This document shows, piece by piece, positions 50,925-62,400 of a stretch of 64,000 bases of DNA. The position numbers were made by a program, and so were the translations under genes. Location of the stretch: positions 34,774,598-34,838,597 of the forward strand of contig NC_069138.1 of the NCBI RefSeq assembly GCF_026914265.1, written 5' to 3'. The notes under the pieces were generated by a model. It was not told the DNA's origin and searched no databases. It worked only from the letters and a program-made list of their open reading frames with translations. The stretch's first letter is position 1. Each line of letters begins with the position of its first letter. Source of the stretch: Mya arenaria. Lineage: Eukaryota; Mollusca; Bivalvia; Myida; Myidae.

Positions 50925-51116
50925 TGTAATGATATCATGTATGTGGCCAGTCTATGGTCACATGGTCAAGCATGCTGTAATTTGATAGGCACTTCCGCCC
51001 AAAGGTGAAGCGCCAGTTCTTAGAATAAACTCACACTGCTAACATCGCTGTTCTCTGTGTTTATTACAATCCTAAACTTAAGTGGATTTAATGCATCCGA
51101 TTAGCATATCTTTACA
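50925..51116 (+). repeat. 3' LTR of the Ty3-type element
   Basis: 192 bp, same sequence as the 5' LTR by eye. It is preceded by a polypurine tract at about 50911-50924 and followed by the GATTG duplication. Confidence 0.93.
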
Positions 51117-51520
51117 GATTGCATGATTATTTTAGCATAAATTGAGTTCGGTAGCTTTTAAAGTACATGTATTGCATAGTTGAAGGTAGCACGCGATTTT
51201 GATACTTACGAGCCTCAATAGCTAAATGTGAAAAAACAAATAGTTAATCAGACGAAAACATAGTGTTAAAACATATCACTCTCTTTAAAGGTACACATTT
51301 TATACAGGAAGAAAACAAATATGATGATATACATTTTCTTCTTTTGATTCTGTGATTATGTCGAATAGTAACTGACAAAACTGAACGAAATCGAAATAAC
51401 CCATGAAACAAACAAGGCTTTGCGTTTATATGAAATGGATCCACGTGAGAAAATATTTCAAACCTCCAGACATAGCACAAATTTGCTCCCCGTGAATACT
51501 TCTTTCCCCAGTGGGAATTT
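51117..51520. other. Continuation of the copy D upstream region
   Basis: The first ~110 bp align with 10545-10650 upstream of copy B. The rest (51240-51520) shows no gene; a 96-codon minus-strand ORF there has no recognisable domain. Confidence 0.45.
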
Positions 51521-51821
51521 GCGTTTATAGGCACATATTTGTACTGCAGCTAATTTGCATCCGATGTTAAATTTCATCATTGGTTGTGTGTAGCCTTTTG
51601 CGTTTATAGGCACATATTTGTACTGCAGCTAATTTGCATCCGATGTTAAATTTCATCATTGGTTGTGTGTAGCCTTTTGCGTTTATAGGCACATATTTGT
51701 ACTGCAGCTAATTTGCATCCGATGTTAAATTTCATCATTGGTTGTGTGTAGCCTTTTGCGTTTATAGGCAAATATTTGTACTGCAGCTAATTTGCATCCG
51801 ATGTTAAATTTCATCATACAA
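51521..51821. repeat. 79-bp tandem repeat, nearly four units
   Basis: GCGTTTATAGGCACATATTT starts units at 51521, 51600, 51679 and 51758, an exact 79-bp period. The units are almost identical, so the expansion is recent. The unit end TCATTGGTTGTGTGTAGCC recurs inverted at 52711-52731. Confidence 0.93.
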
Positions 51822-52739
51822 ACGAGACATATGTCAAAACGACGACTTAATTCAACTGTTGGAAGGCGAAATGGTTAAACAACATACAATTTCGTATTTT
51901 GTGATAACCCTGGGTTAACCCAGCTTAGTCATTTGACCAATTTGCATGCTACTCATTTCTAGTGCTTTCATACCCCAAACATCATGAATGGGGAGAAAGC
52001 TACACTTGTGTACTAAACATTAAACAACGTTGGAAAATACGTTTCTCCTAAGAAAAATAAAATGGTTGAACGTAACCACTGTGTATGTGGTAAAAAAACA
52101 CTTCCTGATGTACGAAGCAAAACAATGAGGTAAAAAAAAACAATAACATACATCCAGCCTGTTCAGTCCGTTTTGGAAATCACTAACCATTCAGCTTCAG
52201 AAAGGTAGCCTTTGATCTCAGATGGTAAAACCAAGCTTTGATTCACTGTCATGTGCCTGTGTTAAAGGAAGAAGGTATGTAATAATGAGTAGGTACTTCC
52301 GAATTGGTGTAATTTGACCTGTAAAATAGTAAGTGAAATTTAACCTTTCAGTATTTATGTTTTTCTTCAAATTTATCAATAGGGTCACTCCTACCAACAA
52401 TATAGCATATAATCTCTATGGAACACTGCAGTGTCAGAAAACCTCGAAATGCCTAAATAGAGTGATTCCCCCCCCTCGCCCCCCCCCCCCCGCTTGATAA
52501 ATTTGAAAAAAGCTGTATAGCCAAGACTTTGCTTGAAACCTTTGCTCTGTTCATTTAGACACTTACCTGTCTTCACTTTAAAGCAGTCCCAATTGAAAAC
52601 AAGTCACTAGTCCAAGACACAAAATTTAATCACAAGAAAACATAAGGTTGACCAATGCAGTGTCCCACAAAATTGAGTAGAAATACATGACCCTGAGGTC
52701 AAGACGAAAAAAGGCTACACACAACCAATGAACACAGTT
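51822..52739. other. Non-coding DNA upstream of copy D
   Basis: No gene is seen. It includes a long C tract near 52470-52492 and the inverted copy of the 79-bp-unit end at 52711-52731. The two 60-codon minus-strand ORFs here have no support. Confidence 0.4.
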
Positions 52740-52975
52740 CTACAGGAAATGATTTTTCCAATATTTACACTCGAAACTCTCATTCGTTGCAAAACAGCGT
52801 CAAATTGTGTTAAGTTCTATGAAAAAGGAGCATCCCTTTCTTTTTTCATTCAACTTTAACAAAATATTGATACTTGAACACAAGCACTCTTCTTTCTGTT
52901 TCAACCTCCTGGTCAACGTGGCCGGACAGGTCAACGGAGGAGGCGGACATCTGTTGTTTTGAGCCATATCAAATT
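52740..52975 (-). repeat. Diverged inverted copy of the start of the 2.9-kb unit
   Basis: On the minus strand this aligns with 36096-36330: both share ATGGCTCAA, the run GAGTGCTTGTGTTCAAGTAT, and GTAAATATTGGAAAAATCAT. In one frame both encode ECLCSSINILLKLNEK and later VNIGKII, which hints at conservation at protein level. It ends directly before the copy D leader. The family is unidentified. Confidence 0.6.
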
Positions 52976-53063
52976 TTCAATATCCAGGATTGGAACGAAA
53001 GAAATAAACTTATTTAGTTACCATCAGCAGGTGCGTGTGACGTCACCAATGAGTAATCCTGAG
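52966..53063 (+). promoter_or_regulatory. Conserved upstream/5' leader segment of copy D with a CRE-type site
   Basis: It aligns with 2756-2880 and 19286-19408. TGACGTCA lies at 53038-53045. The upstream ATG seen in A and C is lost. The stretch GGAACGAAAGAAATAAAC here is weakly like an interferon-response motif (paired GAAA), but the spacing is not the consensus. Confidence 0.45.
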
Positions 53064-54382
53064 ATGAATATGGAAGATGTATGTGTTAAAGGTGAGTTAA
53101 ATCTTAACTTTATATATACATGACATATATAACTATATCACTTCCTTTATCAGCATTGGGGGCGTTACTCGCGTCATCCTTTCTTTATTTTTTAAATGTG
53201 ATTTGGGTTTGGTAATATCAGCCTAAGCTACTAGAATAGTGCATAATAATGTATTGTATTCAAGCTACTATGATAACTTCAGATCTTCAGCCAATGTGTT
53301 TCTTATATCCCCTTACTATTTTTATTGACATCTAGCAAAAGCAAAAACAGACTTGAATATTTATAGCAATGTACCATCCAATCAAATACGTATTTACATA
53401 AGACAACTATTGAAAACAAACATTATCTTTGATTTACTTCCTGGTAAAACCAAACACAACAAAGCTGAATATGGTTTCTATCAAACCAAATATGCAAGCC
53501 GGATAGGGGCTAGACACCAGACGGTCACAACATTGGAAAATGTTTATAATTATTTCCACAAGACAATATGAGCTTCTATGAGGCCGATAATAGAACATAT
53601 AGATAAAAGAAAATGTTCGCTGTCTCAGCTGAGTTAACCCGTTTAAGATTAGCGCATAATGGGTTCCCAGTTTTATATAGTGTGTATATTTAGCATGTGA
53701 AGGTCACATGGTTAGTAGCCTTTTTTTAATTAAATGGGAATTACGTGGTAAAAAGCCCTGTTAAACATTGAATTGGAAAAATACGCAAAATCTGCGAAAG
53801 ATACATATATGTCGTAAACGATGTGATACATAAGTTATTAAGATTCAATGCGTTGTACACGACGATATCAATTTATGTAAGTTTTTAACAATTTCCATTT
53901 TATTAGCAATTGTATCATCTGGTCTCTCCCTTTTAAGCTGATTTATAATAACACACAATTTCGATCACGATGCAAGAACCGTACTTACGAAGCACACTTT
54001 AATCATGTTATCAATAACAGACGTTGATTTTGCTTATGTTTTTATATAAATAGAACAATATTTATAAGCGATAATGCATATTCGTGTATATGGTAGTTTT
54101 CATTCGTGAAGACGTCTTTACGTAAGTGCCACCTACATACATATGCAATGATATTACTCAACAAGCAATAAAAAACAACAATAACGATGATAGTACCTAA
54201 TAAGAAAAAAAAACAATGTTACAACTCAATATACAATTAAAACAACTACAGCAATACTTAGTGTAAGTAATTTTATTTCTCTTCGATTATGCAGCGAGAA
54301 GTCATTCAAGAGTGACTGAGAGAAAAACAAAAGATGGCGATACGATCAAGTTGCTAAAAGAAATAGAATCGCTGTGTCAGAG
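53064..54382 (+). CDS. IFI44-like GTPase, copy D, 5' part (exons 1-2)
   Basis: Exon 1 is 53064-53091 (MNMEDVCVK plus one base; the ATG at 53070 corresponds to the start used in A and C). Exon 2 is 54295-54382 and encodes the basic helix region ending IKLLKEIESLCQR. Both have good GT/AG borders and the same phases as copies A and C. The donor at 54383 leads into intron 2, which is filled by the 42-bp satellite from 54680 to the window end. Exons 3-6 with the GTPase motifs would lie beyond 64000, if present. Copy D is the counterpart of copy B by its upstream flank. Whether it is whole cannot be told. Confidence 0.6.
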
Positions 54383-57300
54383 GTAACTATGTCGTATATT
54401 ATATGGGGTGGGGGTATTTTACGACGCAACCAGACTATCCATAGTCGTCGGTGACAGTTGTAAGGCTGTAAGACATAGCCTAAGCGAGCCAATGATTCGA
54501 AGACTTCTGTCTTTCGAAAGTTGTTCATGCTCTTGATAAACAATGGTGATAATCACATTTTGAGTATAAATTTCAGCTTAAAGAGCGATAAAAAACTATA
54601 TTCGTTTATAACATTGCTTATTTAGTTCAATACACAATAAAACGAACAAGCAAATGGGCACAATTGATCATGTAAACTCGCCATGAGAAATTATCAACAT
54701 ACCATGATCATGAATCAACACATCGTGAGCATGTACCAACACACCGTGAGCATGTATTATCCCACATTAAGCTTGTATCAACACACCGTGAGCATGTATT
54801 ATCTCACATTAAGCGTGTACCAACACACCGTGAGCATGTATTATCCCAACTTGAGCGTGTATCAACACACCGTGAGCATGTATTATCCCACATTAAGCTT
54901 GTACCAACACACCGTGAGCATGTATTATCCCAACTTGAGCGTGTATCAACACACCGTGAGCATGTATTATCCCAACTTGAGCGTGTATCAACACACAGTG
55001 AGCATGTATTATCCCAACTTGAGCGTGTATCAACACACCGTGAGCATTATTATCCCAACTTGAGCGTGTATCAACACACTGTGAACATGTATTATCCCTA
55101 CTTGAGCGTGTATCAACACACCGTGAGCATGTATTATCCCAACTTGAGCGTGTATCAACACACCGTGAGCATGTATTATCCCAACTTGAGCGTGTATCAA
55201 CACACCGTGACCATGTATTATCCCAACTTGAGCGTGTATCAACACACCGTGAGCATGTATTATCCCACATTGAGCATGTATTAACACACCGTGAACATGT
55301 ATTATCCCAACTTGAGCGTGTATCAACACACCGAGAGCATGTATTATCCCAACTTGAGCGTGTATCAACACACCGTGAGCATGTATTATCCCACATTAAG
55401 CTTGTATCAACACACCGTGAACATGTATTATCCCACATTAAGCTTGTATCAACACACCGTGAGCATGTATTATCCCACATTGAGCTTGTACCAACACACC
55501 GTGAGCATGTTTTATCCCACATTGAGCATGTATTAACACACCGTGAACATGTATTATCTCACATTAAGCATGTACCAACACACCGAGAGCATGTATTATC
55601 CCAACTTGAGCGTGTATCAACACACCGTGAACATGTATTATCCCACATTAAGCGTGTACCAACACACCGAGAGCATGTATTATCCCAACTTGAGCGTGTA
55701 CCAACACACCGTGAGCATGTATTATCCCACATTGAGCTTGTATCAACATACCGTGAGTATGTATTATCCCACATTGAGCATGTATCAACACACCGTGAAC
55801 ATGTATTATCTCACATTAAGCATGTACCAACACACCGAGAGCATGTATTATCCCAACTTGAGCGTGTACCAACACACCGTGAACATGTATTATCCCACAT
55901 TGAGCATGTATCAACACACCGTGAACATGTATTATCCCACATTGAGCGTGTATCAACACACCGAGAGCATGTATTATCCCAACTTGAGCGTGTATCAACA
56001 CACCGTGAACATGTATTATCCCACATTGAGCATGTATTAACACACCGTGAACATGTATTATCCCACATTGAGCGTGTATCAACACACCGAGAGCATGTAT
56101 TTTCCCAACTTGAGCGTGTATCAACACACCGTGAGCATGTATTATCCCACATTAAGCTTGTATCAACACACCGTGAACATGTATTATCCCACATTAAGCG
56201 TGTATCAACACACCGTGAGCATGTATTATCCCACATTGAGCTTGTACCAACACACCGTGAGCATGTATTATCCCACATTGAGCATGTATTAACACACCGT
56301 GAACATGTATTATCTCACATTAAGCATGTACCAACACACCGTGAGCATGTATTATCCCACATTGAGCATGTATTAACACACCGTGAACATGTATTATCTC
56401 ACATTAAGCATGTACCAACACACCGTGAGCATGTATTATCCTACATTGAGCATGTATCAACACTCCATGAACATGTATTATCCCACATTGAGCATGTACC
56501 AACACACCGTGAGCATTTATTATCCCACATTGAGCTTGTATCAACAGTCCATGAGCATGTATTATCCCACATTGAGCTTGTGTCAACACACCGTGAGCAT
56601 GTATTATCCCACATTGAGCATGTTTTAACACACCGTGAACATGTATTATCTCACATTGAGCATGTATCAACACACCGTGTGCATGTATTATCCCACATTA
56701 AGCTTGTATCAACACACCGTGAGCATTTATTATCCCACATTGAGCATGTATCAACACACCGTGAGCATTTATTATCCCACATTGAGCTTGTATCAACACA
56801 CCGTGCGCATGTATTATCCCACATTAAGCTTGTATCAACACACCGTGAGCAATTATTATCCCACATTAAGCATGTATCAACACATCGTGAGCATTTATTA
56901 TCCCACATTGAGCATGTACCAACACACCGTGAGCATTTATTATCCTACATTGAGCTTGTATCAACACATCGTGAGCATGTATTATCCCACATTAAGCATG
57001 TATCAACACACCGTGTGCATGTATTATCCCGCATTAAGCTTGTATCAACACACCGAGAGCATTTATTATCCCACATTGAGCAGGTATCAACACACCGTGA
57101 GCATTTATTATCCCACACTGAGCTTGTATCAACACACCGTGTGCATGTATTATCCCACATTAAGCTTGTATCAACACACCGTGAGCATTTATTATCCCAC
57201 ATTGAGCATGTATCAACACACCGTGAACATTTATTATCCCACATTGAGCTTGTATCAACACATCGTGTGCATGTATTATCCCACATTAAGCTTGTATCAA

Positions 57301-57680
57301 CACACCGTGAGCAATTATTATCCCACATTAAGCTTGTATCAACACATCGTGAGCATTTATTATCCAACATTAAGCTTGTATCAACACATCGTGAGCATGT
57401 ATTATCCCGCATTAAGCTTGTTTCAACACACCGTGAGCATGTGTTTTCCCAAATTTGGCTTACATCAACACACCTGAGCATGTACTATCCCACATTGAGC
57501 TTGTATCAACACTCCATGAGCATGTATTATCCCACATTAAAGTGTATCAACACGCCGTGAGCATGTATTATCCCACATTAAGCGTGTATCAACAGGCCGT
57601 GAGCATGTATAAACACTACATGAGCATGCATCATCCCACATTAAAGTGTATCAACACACCGTCAGCATGTATTATCCCAC

Positions 57681-57783
57681 AATAAGCTTGTATCAACAAT
57701 AAGCTTGTATCAACAATAAGCTTGTATCAACAATAAGCTTGTATCAACAATAAGCTTGTATCAACAATAAGCTTGTATCAACA
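57681..57783. repeat. 17-bp sub-array inside the 42-bp satellite
   Basis: About six perfect tandem copies of AATAAGCTTGTATCAAC, a shortened piece of the 42-bp unit. A local slippage expansion. Confidence 0.9.
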
Positions 57784-59373
57784 CACCGTGAGCATGTATC
57801 ATCCCACAATAAGCTTGTACCAACACACCATGAACATGCATTATCCCACATTAAGCTTGTATCAACACACCGTGAGCATGTATTATTCCAAATTTGGCTT
57901 ACATCAACACACCAGAGCATGTATTATCCGACATTCAACTTGTATCAACACTCCATGAGCATGTATGAACACTCCATGAGCATGTTTCATCCCACATTAA
58001 AGTGTATCAACACGCCGTGAGCATGTATTATCCCACATTAATCTAGTATCAACACGCTGTGAGCATGTATAAACACTCCATGCGCATGTATCATCCCACA
58101 TTAAGTTTGTACCAACACACCGTGAGCATGTATTATCCCACAATAAGCTTGTATCAACACACTGTGAGCATGTATTATCCCACTTTAAGCTTGTATCAAC
58201 ACACAGTGAATATTAATTAACGCACATTAAGCTTGTATCAACACACTATGCATGTATTATCCCAAATTAAGCGTGTATCAACACTCCGTGAGCATGTATT
58301 ATCCAACATTAATCTTGTTTCAACACACCATGAGCATGTATTATCCCACATTAAGCTTGTATCAACACACGGTGAGAATGTATCAACACACATTAAGCTT
58401 GTATCAACACACCATGAGCATGTATTATCCCTTATTAAGCTTGTATCAACACACCGTGAGCATGTATTATCCCACATTAAGCTTTTACCAACACACCGTG
58501 AGCATGTATTATCCCACATTAAACTTGTATCAGCACAACATGAGCATATATTAACACACGGTGAGCATGTTTTATCTAACTTTAAGCTTGTATCAACACA
58601 CCATGAGCATGTATCAATACACCATGAGCATGTATCAACACACGATGAGCATGTATCAACACACCATGAGCATTTATCAACACACCATGAGCATGTATTA
58701 TCACACATTAGGCTTGTATCAACACAAGGTGAGCATGTATCAACACACCGTGAGCATGTATTATCACACATTAAGCTTGTATCAACACACCATGAGCATA
58801 TATTATCACACATTAAGCTTGTATCAACACAAGGTGAGCATGTATCAACACATCGTTAGCATGTATTATCACACATTAAGCTTGTATCAACACACCGTGA
58901 GCATGTATTATCAAAAATTAAGCTTTATCAACACACAATGAGCATGTATCATCCCACATTAAGCTTGTACCAACATACCATAAGCATGTATTATTCCAAC
59001 TTGAGCGTGTATCAACACACCATGAGCATGTATTATCCCACATTAAGCTTGTATCAACACTCCATGAGCATGTATTATCCCACATTAAGCTTGTATCAAC
59101 ACACCGTGAGCATGTATCATCCCACATTAAGCTTGTATCAACACACCATAATCATGTACTATCCCAACTTGAGCATGTATCAACACACCGTGAGCATGTA
59201 TTATCCCACATTAAGCGTGTATCAACACACCATGAGCATGTATTATCCCAAAGTAAGCTTGTATCAACTGACCATGAGCGTGTATTATCGCACATAAAGC
59301 TGGTATCAACACACCTTGAGCATGTATTATCCCACATTAAGCTTGTATCAACACACCATGAGCATGTATTATT

Positions 59374-59424
59374 CGGAATAATACATGCTCATGGTGTTTT
59401 GATACAAGCTTAATGTGGAATACT
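59374..59424. repeat. Single inverted satellite unit
   Basis: One unit runs in the opposite direction. Its two borders are palindromes: TGTATTATTC-GGAATAATACA and GCTTAATGTGGAATA-CTTATTCCACATTAAGC. All other units visible in the array run one way. Confidence 0.9.
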
Positions 59425-62400
59425 TATTCCACATTAAGCTTGTATCAACACACCGTGATCATGTATTATCCCACATTAAGCTTGTATCAACACACCGTGA
59501 GTATGTATTATCCCAAATTATGCTTGTATCAACACTCCATGAGCATGTATTATCCCACATTAAGCTTGTATCAACACACCATGAGCATGTATTATTCCAC
59601 ATTCAGCTTGTATCAACACGCCGTGAGCATGTATCATCCCAAATTATGCTTGTATCAACACTCCATGAGCATGTAATATCCCACATTAAGCTTGTATCAA
59701 CACACCGTGAGTATGTATTATCCCAAATTATGCTTGTATCAACACTCCATGAGCATGTATTATCCCACATTAAGCTTGTATCAACACACCATGAGCATGT
59801 ATTATTCCACATTCAGCTTGTATCAACACGCCGTGAGCATGTATCATCAAACATTACGCTTGTATCAACACACCATGAGCATGTATTATCCCACAATAAG
59901 CGTGTATCAACAATAAGCTTGTATCAACACACCGTGAGCATGTATTATCCCACAATAAGCGTGTATCAACAATAAGCTTGTACCAACACACCGTGAACAT
60001 GCATTATCCCACAATAAGCTTGTACCAACACACCATGAACATGTATTATCCAACATTAACCTTGTACCAACACACCGTGAGCATGTATTATCCCACAATA
60101 AGCGTGTATCAACAATAAGCTTGTATCAACACACCGTGAGCATGTATTATCCCACAATAAGCTTGTACCAACACACCGTGAACATGCATTATCCCACAAT
60201 AAGCTTGTACCAACACACCGTGAACATGCATTATCCCACAATAAGCTTGTACCAACACACCATGAACATGTATTATCCAACATTAACCTTGTACCAACAC
60301 ACCGTGAGCATGTATCATCCCACAATAAGCTTGTACCAACACACCGTGAACATGCATTATCCCACAATAAGCTTGTACCAACACACCATGAACATGTATT
60401 ATCCAACATTAACCTTGTACCAACACACCGTGAGCATGTAATATCCCACATTAAGTTTGTACCAACACACCGTGAACATGCATTATCCCACAATAAGCTT
60501 GTACCAACACACCATGAACATGTATTATCCAACATTAACCTTGTATCAACACACCGTGAGCATGTATTATCCCACATTAAGCTTGTATCAACACACCATG
60601 AACATGCATTATCCCACAATAAGCTTGTACCAACACACCGTGAGCATGTACCAACACACCGTGAACATGCATTATCCCACAATAAGCTTGTACCAACACA
60701 CCGTGAGCATGTATTATCCCACATTAAGCTTGTACCAACACACCGTGAGCATGTAATATCCCACATTAAGTTTGTATCAACACACCGTGAGCATGTATAA
60801 TCCCACACTGAGCTTGTATCAACACACCGTGAGCATGTATTATCCCACATTGAGCTTGTATCAACACACCATGAGCATGTATTATCCCACATTAAGCTTG
60901 TACCAACACACCGTGAGCATGTATTATCCCACATTAAGCTTGTATCAACACACCGTGAGCATGTTTTATCCCACAATAAGCTTGTACCAACACACCGTGA
61001 ACATGCATTATCCTACAATAAGCTTGTACCAACACACCATGAACATGTATTATCCAACATTAACCTTGTACCAACACACCGTTAGCATGTAATATCCCAC
61101 ATTAAGTTTGTATCAACACACCGTGAGCATGTATTATCCCACATTGAGCTTGTATCAACACACCATGAGCATGTATTATCCCACATTAAGTTTGTACCAA
61201 CACACCGTGAGCATGTATTATCCCACATTAAGCTTGTATCAACACACCGTGAGCATGTATTATCCCACATGAAGCTTGTATCAACACACCATGAGCATGT
61301 ATTATCCCACATTGAGCTTGTATCAACACACCATGAGCATGTATTATCCCACATTGAGCTTGTATCAACACACCATGAACATGCATTATCCCACATTAAG
61401 CTTGTACCAACACACCATGAACATGCATTATCCCACATTAAGCTTGTATCAACACACCATGAGCATGTATTATCCCACATTGAGCTTGTATCAACACACC
61501 ATGAGCATGTATTATCCAACATTAACCTTGTACCAACAACACACCGTGAGCATGTATTATCCAACATTAACCTTGTACCAACACACCATGAGCATGTATT
61601 ATCCCACATTGAGCTTGTACCAACACACCATGAACATGTATTATCCCACATTAACCTTGTACCAACACACCATGAACATGTATTATCCCACATTAAGCTT
61701 GTATCAACACACCATGAGCATGTATTATCCAACATTAACCTTGTACCAACACACCGTGAGCATGTATTATCTAACATTAACCTTTTACCAACACACCGTG
61801 AGCATGTATTATCCCACATTAAGCTTGTGTCAACACACCATGAGCATGTATTATCCAACATTAACCTTGTACCAACACACCATGAGCATGTATTATCCCA
61901 CATTGAGCTTGTACCAACACACCATGAACATGCATTATCCCACATTAAGCTTTTATCAACACACCGTGAGCATGTATTATCCCACAATAAGCTTGTACCA
62001 ACACACCATGAACATGCATTATCCAACATTAAGCTTGTATCAACACACCATGAGCATGCATTATCCAACATTAACCTTGTACCAACACACCATGAACATG
62101 CATTATCCCACATTAAGCTTTTATCAACACACCGTGAGCATGAATTATCCCACATTGAACTTGTACCAACACACCATGAGCATGTATTATCCCACATTGA
62201 GCTTGTACCAACACACCGTGAGCATTTATTATCCCACATTGAGCTTGTATCAACACACCGTGAGCATTTATTATCCCACATTGAGATTATACCAACACAC
62301 CGTGAGCATTTATTATCCCACATTGAGATTATACCAACACACCGTGAGCATGTATCAACACACCATGAGCATGTATTATCCCACATTGAGCTTGTACCAA

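Larger units (their letters stand above)
46371..51121 (+). mobile_element. Ty3/Gypsy-type LTR retrotransposon with target duplication, looks whole and young
   Basis: The element spans 46376-51116 and is flanked by the 5-bp duplication GATTG (46371-46375 and 51117-51121). The two 192-bp LTRs begin TG and end CA and appear identical by eye, so the insertion is recent. After the 5' LTR comes a TGGTGTCAGAAG primer-site-like stretch, common in Ty3-type elements. Before the 3' LTR is a purine tract. One long gag-pol frame fills the interior, and no breaks are apparent. The insertion splits DNA homologous to the region upstream of copy B (10500-10600), in the upstream region of gene copy D. Confidence 0.93.
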
